From JAUCQB01 sp964586235 (GTDB lineage: Bacteria > Planctomycetota > Phycisphaerae > UBA1845 > PWPN01): 64,000 bases of DNA. This document shows, piece after piece, positions 44,555-54,144 of this stretch. The position numbers and the translations under genes were made by a program. The notes below the pieces were generated by a model. It made no database searches. It saw nothing but the letters and a program-made list of their open reading frames with translations, and was not told the DNA's origin. Where the stretch lies: contig CAZPIO010000006.1 in assembly GCA_964586235.1 (NCBI GenBank), positions 1 through 64,000 on the forward strand, in the 5' to 3' direction. How positions within the stretch are numbered: position 1 is the first letter of the stretch; the number at the start of each line of letters is the position of its first letter.

Positions 44555-45868
44555 CTACCGCGGGGATGCGCCTTTCCCGGTGTTTGGGTACCCGTCGCGG
44601 ATCTCCCAGAAGCCGTCGGCCCGCTTGATCAACGGTCGACCGTGCTCGGCCCCGGGCTTGCGTTGGTCTCGCAGCAGCAGGATCAGGTCGGAGCTGACCG
44701 CCGGATTCTCATAGAAATAGCTGTGGGCGACGAAGCCGGCGCTCACCTTGGCATCGATGAACTGAAGGTGGCTCGCCGATGCAAGCTTCGTCTGCTGTTC
44801 GGGCGTCAGATCCTTGCCTCGCAACTGGCCGAGGCGTCTGAGGCTGCCGAACAGGAAATCGGCCAGCTTCATCGCCAGGTCTTTCTCCGACACGTAGACC
44901 GTCGCGTCCTCCGGTACAAACGGCAGCCGCTCGGCAACGACCCGCTGGCTTGCCACCTCGACGTCCATATCCGCCGCCGCCAGCACGAGGACGCCCAGCT
45001 TGAGTTGATCCCGCGTCTGCTTGCCGCCCCCGGTGCATTCAATGTGCAGCTCGCGCAAGGCCGTTGCGATGATATCCGTTCCACGGCTGTGGGCGATCAG
45101 GTGGATCTTCCGGAGATCGGGGCATGAAGCCAGTGTCCGCAGGAACTGCTTCAGGTGAAAAATGGTGAACTCGCCCGATTCGCGGTCGTGGGTGTACGAC
45201 TGGATGATCCCCTCTTCGTAGCCCGCGGGCCAGGAGTACACAACGGGAATGCCCTGTCGCCCCATGAAGTGCCAGAGTTCGGCGATCGTGCCCGCACTGT
45301 AGTCGAAAGTGTTCCCCACACCGTGAATGAAGACGTACGCCTCCTTTCGCGGAACGGATACCAGGTGCTCGGAGACCAGTCGCCGAAGCCCCTCCTCGGC
45401 CTGCTTCTCCTGCTCTATCGCAGCCGGGTCCAACACCGGCTTTCCATCAACGACACGGAAGCCCGTGGTGTCCGCGAACCTGCCCTTCTCGTCGATGCGT
45501 TCGACCGTCAGCGGCAGCGAGCGGGTTCGCCGACTCTTGCGGCTTTCCTTGACCAGGTCCGCCCATGAGAGATCCTTTCCGATTCTGACGGTACAGACGC
45601 CGAACGCCAGGGCCTGCGACCGGTCCACGTCATACTCCAGGCCGTGCTTCTTGTTCTGGACGTGCGTGCGATCCGTTCCATACACGACCTGTACAAGGTT
45701 GCTGCGATATTGCGCCGGAACGTCTTCGAAGAGATTCCGGCTCGGGTCGGCGCAGATATTCGGCGTGGGCATCAACTCCCGGCCGCAACCTGCGGCAAGC
45801 CAGACCAGGACGATGATCAGCAACGCGGGATGGGGCGCAGATTTGCATCGCAGGAAGCCGGCAGACAT
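44555..45868 (-). CDS. Lipoprotein with DUF900-type alpha/beta hydrolase domain
   Basis: A 437-residue protein with a lipoprotein signal (LLIIVLVWLAAGC). A leader region of about 130 residues precedes an alpha/beta-hydrolase domain of the DUF900 type: YVFIHGVGNTFDYSAGT, IPVVYSWPAGYEEG, and the nucleophile elbow HLIAHSRGTDI with its serine. GAGGAG lies 6 bases before the ATG. It is probably an outer-membrane or periplasmic hydrolase; the substrate is unknown. It converges on the DUF4253-like gene. Confidence 0.82.
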   Translation of the reverse strand: MSAGFLRCKSAPHPALLIIVLVWLAAGCGRELMPTPNICADPSRNLFEDVPAQYRSNLVQVVYGTDRTHVQNKKHGLEYDVDRSQALAFGVCTVRIGKDLSWADLVKESRKSRRTRSLPLTVERIDEKGRFADTTGFRVVDGKPVLDPAAIEQEKQAEEGLRRLVSEHLVSVPRKEAYVFIHGVGNTFDYSAGTIAELWHFMGRQGIPVVYSWPAGYEEGIIQSYTHDRESGEFTIFHLKQFLRTLASCPDLRKIHLIAHSRGTDIIATALRELHIECTGGGKQTRDQLKLGVLVLAAADMDVEVASQRVVAERLPFVPEDATVYVSEKDLAMKLADFLFGSLRRLGQLRGKDLTPEQQTKLASASHLQFIDAKVSAGFVAHSYFYENPAVSSDLILLLRDQRKPGAEHGRPLIKRADGFWEIRDGYPNTGKGASPR

Positions 45869-45981
45869 GTTGTGCTCCTCCGGCCGGCAAGTGTTTGGGC
45901 GACAGCCGGCCGTGCGTCATCCTATACGGGGATGTGCGGATGGAGAAGGACCTCTCAAAAAGGGAGGCAGGAAACTGGCCT

Positions 45982-48900
45982 TCACCTGAACACCGCCACA
46001 ACCTCAACCGGCCTCGACAAGTCCTCAACGCCGGGCAAGAGACGAATGTCCTGGCCAAGCAAGCTGTCCGAGGCAATCGGGCGATTGTTGACGAAAACCT
46101 GCTTGGGCTTCAAGTCGGCCGGGTGACGCAGGCGCAGCCAGACCTCCTTGGGCGGGGTGCGCGTCGGGATTTGCACGGTCGCGGTGATTCGCCCGTCGTC
46201 GGATTCCGACCGGATGGCCAGGCCGGCCGTGCCGAAGATCGTCGGGGCCCGCTCGATCCGAACACCTTTCTGGTTTTCGAGCCACTGCTTTGGGACGGCA
46301 CGCCCGAACCACAGGCGGTCGCCATCCTCCCAGATCATGAGTTGCCGCAGCCACATGACGAACCGCGATTCGTCCGAAGTCTTGTATAACGGCCCGCCCG
46401 GCCGGCCCAGGGCCTGGGCCCACTCGGTGAAGCAGTTGACATCCGGGAAGATGCTCAGTGCGTAGGTGTTCCAGAACGCTCGCAGGGCGGCCTGGATCTC
46501 GTCGCGGGCCATGTAGACGGTCGTCGAGTCCACGAGGCACGGCTGCAGAGTCACGCCGCCGTGCTCGAACCAGGTGTGTTCGAAGCCCTTGATGTTGTAG
46601 CCGGACTGCCAGGAGAAGTAGATGTTGTCCTCCAGGTCATCGAGCATCCAGGTGATCAGCGGATCGTTCGGCGAGACGACTTCGGCGGTCGCCAGGTGCA
46701 TCGCCGGGTACAGGGCCTCGCGAATCCAGCCTTCCGTGAGATGCCGCCACTGGAAGACTCGCGACGGTGTGTAGGGAATGTAGCAGCCGTTCCGCAGACG
46801 TACCGTCGCTGCGACTGTGGCTGCCTCGCGCATGTTGCGCTCGATGTCCTTGCGGTACTCCTCGGCCTCGGCGGTGATACGTTCCGCTTGCGGATGGCCG
46901 ATATCCGCCAGTGCCTGGCCGACGCGCTTCATGCCCAGATGGAAGAAGGCGTTGGTCGCGAACCAGTACTGGTACTCGACCACATCTTCGAGTGATGACG
47001 CCGGAGACAACCCGTGCATCGGCGGCCGGGGCAAGCCCTCCTTACCCATGGTGCTCTTGCGTTCGTTGATCAGGAAGTCGCAGCCCTTGATGATCTGGGG
47101 CGCGACGCGGTCCAGATACCGGCGATCGCGGGTCATCAGGTAGTGATCGGCGATGCCCCACATGGTGAATCCGTGGTTCATGGCGTACTCGCCGTGCGTG
47201 TAGGTCCCGGCGCTGTGGAACGCTCCTTCCTTGGTCGAGAAACGCCCCTTGAGTGCTTCCTGGCCCTGGAACCTCAGCATCGGCTCGATGAACCGCTCGG
47301 CCTCGAGGTGCTCCCCGCGCATATCCATCGAACGGGCGATCATCACCGTCTCATTCGCGAAAACGCGGTACCCGACGGTCCCCACGCCCTGGTTGTACAG
47401 GCCCGTCTCGGGGTCACGGTCGGTGGTGATGACGTCGTGCCAGAGGTTGGCCCGGTACAGGTCCATGATGGCGGTGTCGGGCACATCGAGGGTCATGCCG
47501 CGCCCGAGGCGCGTCTGCCAGTACTTCATGACCGCCGGCACCTCGGTCTCGTAGCTGATCTCACGGATGCGATCGAGTTCCTGCTGCTCAATCAGTTCCA
47601 CGAACGGCGTCTTGAAATAGATCAGGCGCGTCTGGCCGGACCGCAACTCAGCCTGCCATCGCAGTGCCGACGAAAACTTGGGATCTTCACCGGGCTGCAC
47701 CATCCAGCCGGCAATCCCGCCCCCGGCCGGCTTGTCGTTGGAAATCACGCCTCGCAAGGCGGTCAGCCCTTCGGGCACCGGCCGGTCGCTCGGACGCTGA
47801 AGCTTAATCACACCGTCGGGATCAAGGCTGATCGGGGCCTTGTTGTTGACTCGCAGGTTGATGGTAGCCGTCCGGGCCTGCATGTCCGTGTTGGTGACCG
47901 CCAGCCGGCTGAGCAGTACCACCGTCTCGTCGCCCTCGCGGGTCACATCGTCGCCATAGTCGCCGAGCAGAATGGTTGTCGCCAGCGAATGCCGGAACTG
48001 GATCGGCCCGGTGTACCACTCGGTGTGGATGAGCGGCAGATGCCCCTGTTCGAGACGGCGAACGCACCCTTCGCGGTCGTTGCCGTCAAAAGCCGGTTGC
48101 TCGCGCGTATCGAGGAGGTAGTTGAGTCGCTCGTGAAGACGCTTGGTGCCAAAATCGCTTTGAAAAGGCCATCGCCAGGCGTCGCGGCCGTTGTCGCGGT
48201 TCAGGCTCATCGCCCAGATCGACCAGTCGCCGGTTGCCGAGACGAAGAACTCCTGCCGGGCCGACGGCACGCCCAGCGGAACCCACGGGTCGGGTTTGAG
48301 CCGCGGCATGCCGGCCATGGCCATCTCGCGGGTCATCTCCGGCTTTTCGGTCATCCGCAGCCGCACCGGCCGTCGCCAGTTGTCGCTCGACGGGCCGGGG
48401 TCATTGGCCAGCGTCAGGCCGCTAGACGATGGCGCCACCAGCGTGCCGAAGTCCGGCAACCGCATGGCCCCGTCCGCAAACACATCCTGCGGCACAAACG
48501 AAAACCCGGTCGCCCACGCATCGCCGCCGAAGCGCACCGTCACTCGGGTCAGATCGTTGGAGTTGAGGTCACGATTCTCTGCATGGCGCAGGAGCACACG
48601 AACTCCTGACGTGCCGCCGGCCTCCTTCTGCGCGGTCCATTTCTGTCCTTCAATTCTGGCCGCCCGCGGGGGCGGCAGGCTTTCCAGCTTGACCACCACG
48701 CCGTTGATCAGGTCGATTCGCCGGGTAACGGCGGTGTCCGTTGCGTGCCGGCTCTCAATGTCAAACTCGGCTTCCCTCCAGAGCGACTGCCCATAAGCAG
48801 AGAGAACTGTCTGGGACGGCAGCTTCTTGCCTTCGGCAACAACGCGGATCTTCAGTGTCCGCCGATACGTCGGCGGCTCTTTCAAGGCCGGGTTCGGCTC

Positions 48901-49305
48901 CTGGTCCCATTCTTCCTTGCTGAGCGGCGGGACCTTGAACACAAGTCCGAGGCGAGCATCTTTCTCCGCGGCAGCCTTCACCCTCACCCACCGGCCGTTG
49001 AACGGATCGTCCAGACGCATCCACCCGCCCAGCCCATTGCCCGGCCAAATGCTCCCCCACCATTCGAGTCGCAGTGAGCCGGCCAGCGAATCATCAACGC
49101 CGCTGACGGCGACCTCGGATACCTCGCGCGGATCGTCCCATTCGACACCGATGCTCTTGTCATCGATGATCGGGGTCGCAAAGCGCGCCAGGTCAACGTG
49201 CTGACCGACAGCAGCCTGGTCAGGGCTGACGGCCAAGCACACGCGGACGGCCACCACAAGGGACACAAGGACTGCGAGCCGATAGAACGGCGCTCTCCTC
49301 ACCAT
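45982..49305 (-). CDS. Secreted six-hairpin-type glycosidase-like protein
   Basis: A 1107-residue exported protein with a signal peptide (LAVLVSLVVAVRVCLA). The first half is beta-rich. Residues about 600-1000 form an (alpha/alpha)6 barrel like those of GH65/GH78-type or related glycosidases: DLYRANLWHDVITTD, MNHGFTMWGIADHYLMTRD, YQYWFATNAFFHLGM and WREALYP-type helices; acidic residues D and E in these blocks may be catalytic. A beta-domain ends the protein. Its ATG lies 3-5 bases from the stop of a short upstream frame (49299-49565), so the two overlap. The GH family is not assigned. Confidence 0.78.
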   Translation of the reverse strand: MVRRAPFYRLAVLVSLVVAVRVCLAVSPDQAAVGQHVDLARFATPIIDDKSIGVEWDDPREVSEVAVSGVDDSLAGSLRLEWWGSIWPGNGLGGWMRLDDPFNGRWVRVKAAAEKDARLGLVFKVPPLSKEEWDQEPNPALKEPPTYRRTLKIRVVAEGKKLPSQTVLSAYGQSLWREAEFDIESRHATDTAVTRRIDLINGVVVKLESLPPPRAARIEGQKWTAQKEAGGTSGVRVLLRHAENRDLNSNDLTRVTVRFGGDAWATGFSFVPQDVFADGAMRLPDFGTLVAPSSSGLTLANDPGPSSDNWRRPVRLRMTEKPEMTREMAMAGMPRLKPDPWVPLGVPSARQEFFVSATGDWSIWAMSLNRDNGRDAWRWPFQSDFGTKRLHERLNYLLDTREQPAFDGNDREGCVRRLEQGHLPLIHTEWYTGPIQFRHSLATTILLGDYGDDVTREGDETVVLLSRLAVTNTDMQARTATINLRVNNKAPISLDPDGVIKLQRPSDRPVPEGLTALRGVISNDKPAGGGIAGWMVQPGEDPKFSSALRWQAELRSGQTRLIYFKTPFVELIEQQELDRIREISYETEVPAVMKYWQTRLGRGMTLDVPDTAIMDLYRANLWHDVITTDRDPETGLYNQGVGTVGYRVFANETVMIARSMDMRGEHLEAERFIEPMLRFQGQEALKGRFSTKEGAFHSAGTYTHGEYAMNHGFTMWGIADHYLMTRDRRYLDRVAPQIIKGCDFLINERKSTMGKEGLPRPPMHGLSPASSLEDVVEYQYWFATNAFFHLGMKRVGQALADIGHPQAERITAEAEEYRKDIERNMREAATVAATVRLRNGCYIPYTPSRVFQWRHLTEGWIREALYPAMHLATAEVVSPNDPLITWMLDDLEDNIYFSWQSGYNIKGFEHTWFEHGGVTLQPCLVDSTTVYMARDEIQAALRAFWNTYALSIFPDVNCFTEWAQALGRPGGPLYKTSDESRFVMWLRQLMIWEDGDRLWFGRAVPKQWLENQKGVRIERAPTIFGTAGLAIRSESDDGRITATVQIPTRTPPKEVWLRLRHPADLKPKQVFVNNRPIASDSLLGQDIRLLPGVEDLSRPVEVVAVFR

Positions 49306-49565
49306 GGCCCTGCCCTTTCAATTGGATGACGAATGTCTCGGGGGGCGTTAAGCCGCTCCGAGATGAAGAGTCCAGCCTCATCGTCGGCCCAGCACGGCAC
49401 CAGCCCGTCGACGCCGAGCACCTTTGAGTTACACCATCGCCCATCCCCGTGTGCTTCCGGCGATTGATCCTTCAGCGCCAGTTCGTACCGGCCGGGGTGC
49501 TGAAAGTCAATAGAACACCGGATCGTCCCGACCGGCGAGCCGGCAGCATTGTACGGCGTTGCCAT
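49299..49565 (-). CDS. Short ORF or gene fragment, unknown
   Basis: An 88-residue frame starting at ATG 49565, preceded by GAAGG at 7 bases. It ends in a stop that overlaps the start of the large glycosidase gene. The translation is protein-like (SIDFQHPGRYELALKDQSPE, SKVLGVDGLVPCWADDEAGLF) but I recognise no family. It may be the remaining 3' end of a decayed gene rather than a functional one. Confidence 0.35.
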   Translation of the reverse strand: MATPYNAAGSPVGTIRCSIDFQHPGRYELALKDQSPEAHGDGRWCNSKVLGVDGLVPCWADDEAGLFISERLNAPRDIRHPIERAGPW

Positions 49566-49730
49566 GTGAAAGCCTTCGCCAGCGGGCTCGAGACGATCAT
49601 CCACCGCATGGTTTCGCTCGCGCGAGAATGTGACCGCTCGCGGGAGGATCGGCGTCGGCCGCCGACCCGCGGCTTCGGTTCCGAATCACAGGGCGGCCTT
49701 GCTCGAGAGCTCCTGCAGTAGTGTCTGGAA

Positions 49731-50756
49731 TCACGGAGTCGCCGGCGGCACTTTGACGTCGTGCATCTCGAAGATCTTGCCCGGGCTTTCGGGCTGGCCG
49801 GTGCGAGCCGAGAGGTATGCAGCCTGGATGACGGCCATAGTTGCCAGGTGGTCCCGAACCGAGGACCGCATCCGTTCCGGCGCGCCCCGCAGGGACGCGA
49901 GGAAGTTCTCAATAGAGGCGAGCAGCGGATTGGCGGCCCGCGCCGTTTCGGACAGGATTCTCTCACCCGTCCGATCGCGGCAGACAACCCGCTGAGGGTC
50001 AATCCGAATCGATCCTTCCGTCCCGAGGAACTCAATCTCACACCGCTGCGGCCCTGCGGTCCAGCAGGCGCTCAAGACAGCCAAGCCGCCGCCGGCAAAC
50101 TGACATACGACGACGGCCGTGTCCTCAGTATCGTAGGGGAAGCGGGTCCCCGGCCGCGACACGCCCCTGGCGGCCGCATACACGGTCGCCGGCAGTCCCA
50201 TGAGCTTCACCACCAGGTCCACCAGTTCGTATCCGCGGTCGAGCAGCACACCACCCCCCGCGCGGACCGAATCCCCCCTCCAGTCCAGGTCTTCCTCCGT
50301 GCAGATGGTGACGTTGCCGCCGGCCAGGAAGAACCGCCCCAGGCGGTTGACATCGATTGCCTCCGGCTGCATGGCCGCCTCGATGCCCCAGGCGCGGGCG
50401 ACGGCGATCGGGCAACCTGCCTTCTCGAACCGATCCAGGATCTCGACCGCCTCGTCGAACCGGCGGGCGACCGGTGTCAGCATCCACACCGGGCAGCGGT
50501 GCTCGGCGGCCAGGGCCAGGTACTTGGGGCGAAGAAAAGGCGGGACGGCCACGAACAGCGCCTCCAGCGGGTTCTCGACAATCAGCGAGCGAAAATCATC
50601 GTAGGCGGAGATTTCCGGGTGCTTCTCGACAAAACGATCGAGACGGTGCGGCTGGCGGCTGGCGACTGCCACCAATTCACACCATGAGCTGGACAGAATC
50701 GCCTCAGCCACGAACTGCCCGCCCTTGCCCAGGCCCATGAGCCCCACTTTCATCAT
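49731..50756 (-). CDS. Gfo/Idh/MocA-family oxidoreductase-like protein
   Basis: A 341-residue protein. It has an N-terminal Rossmann domain (VGLMGLGKGGQFVAEAIL, a G-x-G-x-x-G variant) and the usual C-terminal alpha/beta domain. The family's E-K-P motif, whose lysine is catalytic, reads MLTPVARRFDEA here, so K is replaced. The usual D-x-x-x-H block appears only weakly as LLDRGYELVDLV. It may bind NAD(P) without standard activity. The ATG at 50756 (first of two in tandem) was chosen. It is next to glycosidases and DUF1080 genes, a common planctomycete setting. Confidence 0.82.
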   Translation of the reverse strand: MMKVGLMGLGKGGQFVAEAILSSSWCELVAVASRQPHRLDRFVEKHPEISAYDDFRSLIVENPLEALFVAVPPFLRPKYLALAAEHRCPVWMLTPVARRFDEAVEILDRFEKAGCPIAVARAWGIEAAMQPEAIDVNRLGRFFLAGGNVTICTEEDLDWRGDSVRAGGGVLLDRGYELVDLVVKLMGLPATVYAAARGVSRPGTRFPYDTEDTAVVVCQFAGGGLAVLSACWTAGPQRCEIEFLGTEGSIRIDPQRVVCRDRTGERILSETARAANPLLASIENFLASLRGAPERMRSSVRDHLATMAVIQAAYLSARTGQPESPGKIFEMHDVKVPPATP

Positions 50757-50904
50757 CGGCGCCGTCCTTCCGGAGATCAGACTGATACCCGAACGCACCG
50801 ATGAGGGCAAGAGCGGTCAACGGCATTCAATCTCACGGTTGCCGGATGCGGTGAGCGGGCGGCGAAATCCGGCCCCCGAATGGGCGGGCCGCGCCCGATG
50901 GATC

Positions 50905-51888
50905 TCAGATCTGGTGCTGCCTGATGTATTCGCGGGCTTCGTCGACGCCCTCGGCGGAGGCCCGGAAATCGCGCCCGACGAGAAAGCCCAGAGCACGAGC
51001 TGCGCGGCGGCTGGCCAGGCCCTCCCGAAGGAGCAGGCGAATAATGACTCCCTTGCCGCTCCAGTCGCCCATTCTTGCCAGGGCCTCGGCGGCCCGCAAC
51101 GTGAGATTGTCGTCCCTCTGTCGCAGCATCTCCCGCAACGGCTGAATCGCCTGTGAAGCCCCGATCATGCCCAGTGCCTCGGCCGCCTCCCCCTGAATCA
51201 GCGGATTGCTGTCATTGAGCATGGAGATCAGGGCGAGAGTAGGTTCTTTGCCGCCGAGACTGAGCAGCACCGGGATCGCCGCGCGGCGAATCACATGATC
51301 CGAGCACATCGACGCCAGCACGACCTTCGCGATCAGGTGCTTCGAACGCTGACCCGGGAGAGACGCGGTGGCCAGAATCTGGAGCATCCGTCGCCTGTTC
51401 GAACGCTCCGTCTCTTCGCCAGGCTGGGCCGCGGCTCTCAGCGACATCGCTTCCAGCGGCCTGATCCGGTCATAGCTCTCGGCGGAGAGCCTGTCGTCCG
51501 AACTGGGAGCGAACTGCACTCCCGTCAGATACCATCGCTCTCGCACCGCCCGTGAGTAGACCACCTTTGCGGGCAGCGAGCGCCTCTTGCCCGGCAGCAC
51601 TGACAGGGTCACGAGGACGTGGGCGTGCCGGGCGAAATGCTCGCGGCTGAGCAGACTCATGCCCCCCGCCGAGATTTCACGGCTCTTGCCGACGGTGTAC
51701 AAGACAGTCTCGCCATCCGGGCCAATAAACCGAATCTCGCAGCGAGCGCGCATCGGGCGCCGGACGTGGCTCCGCTTCTCGGTCCAGCGGGACTCCTGGC
51801 GGCCGGACTGCTCGTCAACTTCCTCCAGCAGTTCCTGGATTTCCTGCTCCTCGTCTGCAACTGCCTGTTGTGCGCGCGGTCGGTCCAT
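50905..51888 (-). CDS. PilZ domain plus HEAT-repeat protein
   Basis: A 327-residue cytosolic protein. Residues about 35-150 form a PilZ domain with both c-di-GMP motifs: R-R-P-M-R at SHVRRPMRARCEI and S-A-G-G in REISAGGMSLL. From about 170 onward there are four or so HEAT-like helical repeats (IRRAAIPVLLSLGG, IQGEAAEALGMIG, LTLRAAEALARMG). It probably changes a protein-protein interaction on binding cyclic-di-GMP; the partner is unknown. There is no obvious operon. Confidence 0.85.
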   Translation of the reverse strand: MDRPRAQQAVADEEQEIQELLEEVDEQSGRQESRWTEKRSHVRRPMRARCEIRFIGPDGETVLYTVGKSREISAGGMSLLSREHFARHAHVLVTLSVLPGKRRSLPAKVVYSRAVRERWYLTGVQFAPSSDDRLSAESYDRIRPLEAMSLRAAAQPGEETERSNRRRMLQILATASLPGQRSKHLIAKVVLASMCSDHVIRRAAIPVLLSLGGKEPTLALISMLNDSNPLIQGEAAEALGMIGASQAIQPLREMLRQRDDNLTLRAAEALARMGDWSGKGVIIRLLLREGLASRRAARALGFLVGRDFRASAEGVDEAREYIRQHQI

Positions 51889-52145
51889 GGCTTATGTCAG
51901 ATTCGGCAATTGGCGGGGGTGAGTTTGACTAAGCGCGTCGTCTTAAGCTCTCCAGGCCCGCAGGGCAGTGGTTTTCGGAACACACTGCCCGGTGAATACG
52001 TTTCTCGAAGACCCGGTCAGCCCCGCCGTCCGCTGCAGCCCTTGTGAAGCCGGGCTTTCTGACCGGCGTTCCGATAACACATAATCCCGCGAGCAGTCGA
52101 TCACCACAGGACGAAGAGCCGGCGGACGCCATACGCGACGCGAGG

Positions 52146-52850
52146 TTACGGTCCGGAAACGCGGAGAAACCGGATGTTCCGCAGGGCGGCGCCGGTGCTC
52201 CAGGTGGCGATGCCGAAGGGCTGGGCGGCCTCCTGCTCCCACCAGACGCTGAAATGGCGGTCCGCCCGTTCGAGGCTGATCATCTGGTTGTCATCGATCC
52301 AGGCCTCGATCTTTTCGGGTGTGACCCGCAGCCGGATGGTGTACCACTGATTGTTATCGAAGGACTTGCTGTTGGTTGTGACATTTTCGGCGGCGTGCAT
52401 GTGGTCTACGTTTGAGAGGCCGACGATCGTTCCACCCCATCCCCCGACGATCAGCGTGCACGACTCGCTGCCGACCGGAAACGTCATCCCGCAGAAGAAA
52501 TCACTTCCCTCGGTGCGCATGGCCTCGAGCGTCACCTCGTAGTTGTCCCGAGGGAACCCGCCGGCCCAACCGATCCCCGTCTGCAATTGGCCGGGATGGA
52601 GGTGGATGGCGCCATCGCGGACGTCCACCTCCGCATGGCCGACGAAGGCCTTCTCGGTTAGTACCCGCCAGCCGTCGAGCGTCCGGCCGTCAAAGAGCGG
52701 GACCCACTTACCCGGCGGGATCTGCGAAAGGTCGATCGTCCGGGAAGTGACCGAGGCAGGCGCCGAGGCCGGCGGGGTCGTTACCGGAGCCTCTTTCTGG
52801 GCGGCACAGCCAACCATCAGAACCAGGATTGTCGAAATGCACACTCGCAT
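52146..52850 (-). CDS. DUF1080 (3-keto-disaccharide hydrolase-like) lipoprotein
   Basis: A 234-residue lipoprotein with lipobox LMVGC at about residues 11-15. The mature part is a jelly-roll of the DUF1080/LamG-like family: WVPLFDGRTLDGWRVL is the classic N-terminal block, followed by FFCGMTFPVGSESCTLIVGGWGG and WYTIRLRVTPEKIEAWIDD. Members include 3-keto-disaccharide hydrolases and carbohydrate-binding proteins. AAGGAGA lies 6 bases before the ATG at 52850. The longer upstream frame is rejected as repeat-derived. Confidence 0.88.
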   Translation of the reverse strand: MRVCISTILVLMVGCAAQKEAPVTTPPASAPASVTSRTIDLSQIPPGKWVPLFDGRTLDGWRVLTEKAFVGHAEVDVRDGAIHLHPGQLQTGIGWAGGFPRDNYEVTLEAMRTEGSDFFCGMTFPVGSESCTLIVGGWGGTIVGLSNVDHMHAAENVTTNSKSFDNNQWYTIRLRVTPEKIEAWIDDNQMISLERADRHFSVWWEQEAAQPFGIATWSTGAALRNIRFLRVSGP

Positions 52851-53003
52851 GAAGATTCTCCTTCCGCAAACAGCGGGTGGCATGGCCAAGTCCGCCGCGG
52901 CGGGCGCCGCCATGTCTGCTTCGCCCGGAAACATGCCGGCGCCGGCTCTCAGCCGGCTTGGGCATGCCGCTCCGTCACAGCGACTTGCCCTTCTCATCCA
53001 GGC

Positions 53004-53723
53004 CTACTTCGCCAGGCTCAGCAACATGCCCTGGCCGGCGGCGAACCAGCGGTCTTCGCCATCCCAGGGATGCGTCGCGCCGGTGTACGAGTTCGTGTGC
53101 ATGACACGCCCGTCCTGCTTGAAGCGGATTCCGAGCAAAGCCGACGTGTGCAGGTCCTTGTTCACCACCATGATGAAGCTCGGTTTGACCGTGGTCACGA
53201 ACGATTCGACGTATTCGTCATAGGTCTTGACGCCCAACTGGGGGATGGAGGCCACGTTGGGAAACAGGTTGATGTAGCAGCGGGCGTCGGGGTCGAACCG
53301 TCGGTATACCGAGACCCACTTGGCCAGGCCCGGGAACCGGTGGGCGGTGGGCTCGTCGCGCAGGTAGTACCCGAAGACGGCCGGGTGCTTACTCGCCTGC
53401 CTGACCAGGGGTTCGACGCGTTTGGCGATCTCACCCTCGTCCAGCCCGGCCTCCGCATCGCCCACGTGCGTGTTGTGGCCGGAAACGATGCACTTGAGCC
53501 CCGCGGCCTTGACCGCGTCCAGTCCTTCCGGCCTCACAAACCCCGCCAGGTTGAAGCCGCAATCGGCGATCTCCTTCAGCACGGCCGGGTCAGGGTTTGT
53601 GCCGCCCCACGGCAGGATTGCGAAATCCTCCGGTGCCACCCGTTTGACGTCCGCCGCAAAGACCCAGGCGGGCAGCACACAGACCGCCGCCGCCAGACAC
53701 ACCGATACAATCGTCGTTCGCAT
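53004..53723 (-). CDS. Secreted glycosidase-like protein, apparently internally deleted
   Basis: A 239-residue exported protein with signal MRTTIVSVCLAAAVCVLPAW. Residues about 40-175 are the front part of a TIM barrel (FNLAGFVRPEGLDAVKAAGL, VFGYYLRDEPTAHRFPGL with the D-E-P acid/base motif). Immediately after VKPSFI the sequence jumps to MVVNKDLHTS...WFAAGQGMLLSL, which looks like the closing beta-domain of a longer homolog. The second half of the barrel, with the nucleophile, seems to be missing, in frame. AAGGAG lies 7 bases before the ATG at 53723. It is probably inactive as an enzyme. Confidence 0.7.
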   Translation of the reverse strand: MRTTIVSVCLAAAVCVLPAWVFAADVKRVAPEDFAILPWGGTNPDPAVLKEIADCGFNLAGFVRPEGLDAVKAAGLKCIVSGHNTHVGDAEAGLDEGEIAKRVEPLVRQASKHPAVFGYYLRDEPTAHRFPGLAKWVSVYRRFDPDARCYINLFPNVASIPQLGVKTYDEYVESFVTTVKPSFIMVVNKDLHTSALLGIRFKQDGRVMHTNSYTGATHPWDGEDRWFAAGQGMLLSLAK

Positions 53724-54093
53724 CACCGGGCTCCTTGTTGTAGCGAGATAGTCCACATCATCGCCGGGGTCATGCTAACGATTCGTCCAGAATCAGCAAT
53801 GCCTGGTTTCGAGATCGGCCGCGGGTGCATCCGCCAACTGGTGACGGACAATAGTGACGCAGGAACGCGGTCTGTCGAAGAAAACGCGGATCGCCGCGGC
53901 GTCCATGCCCCGACAGGGGCAACGGCGCGTAGCCAGGGGCAGAGCGGGAGCGTCGCCCCTGGTTGAGGTGGCTACATGACAGGAACCGCTCCGGCAGGAG
54001 CGGCGGATTCCTCCGCCCCGTTCCGGGGCGGTTGATTCAATGAGACTATGAGCGAACCAGGGGTTCGCAAAGCCTCACCCCTGGCAACGCTCC
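53724..54093. other. Intergenic repeat region
   Basis: There is no gene. Short GC-rich palindromic units occur, such as CCAGGGGCAGAGCGGGAGCGTCGCCCCTGG (53933-53962 region), GCTCCGGCAGGAGC (about 53990-54003) and CCGCCCC/GGGGCGG (about 54016-54031). Related CCCCTTCGGGGC and CCAGGGGC units reappear at 56569-56660. They look like dispersed repeats. Confidence 0.55.
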
Positions 54094-54144
54094 ATGGCTC
54101 CTCCGGAGCCGGAGAAAACGTCCGGCGTTTGCCACGAAGGACGA

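Noticed and set aside
47014..48609. 531-residue plus-strand frame opposite the large glycosidase
   Set aside because: His/Pro/Gln/Arg-rich shadow translation without domains; the minus-strand frame has a signal peptide and barrel motifs.
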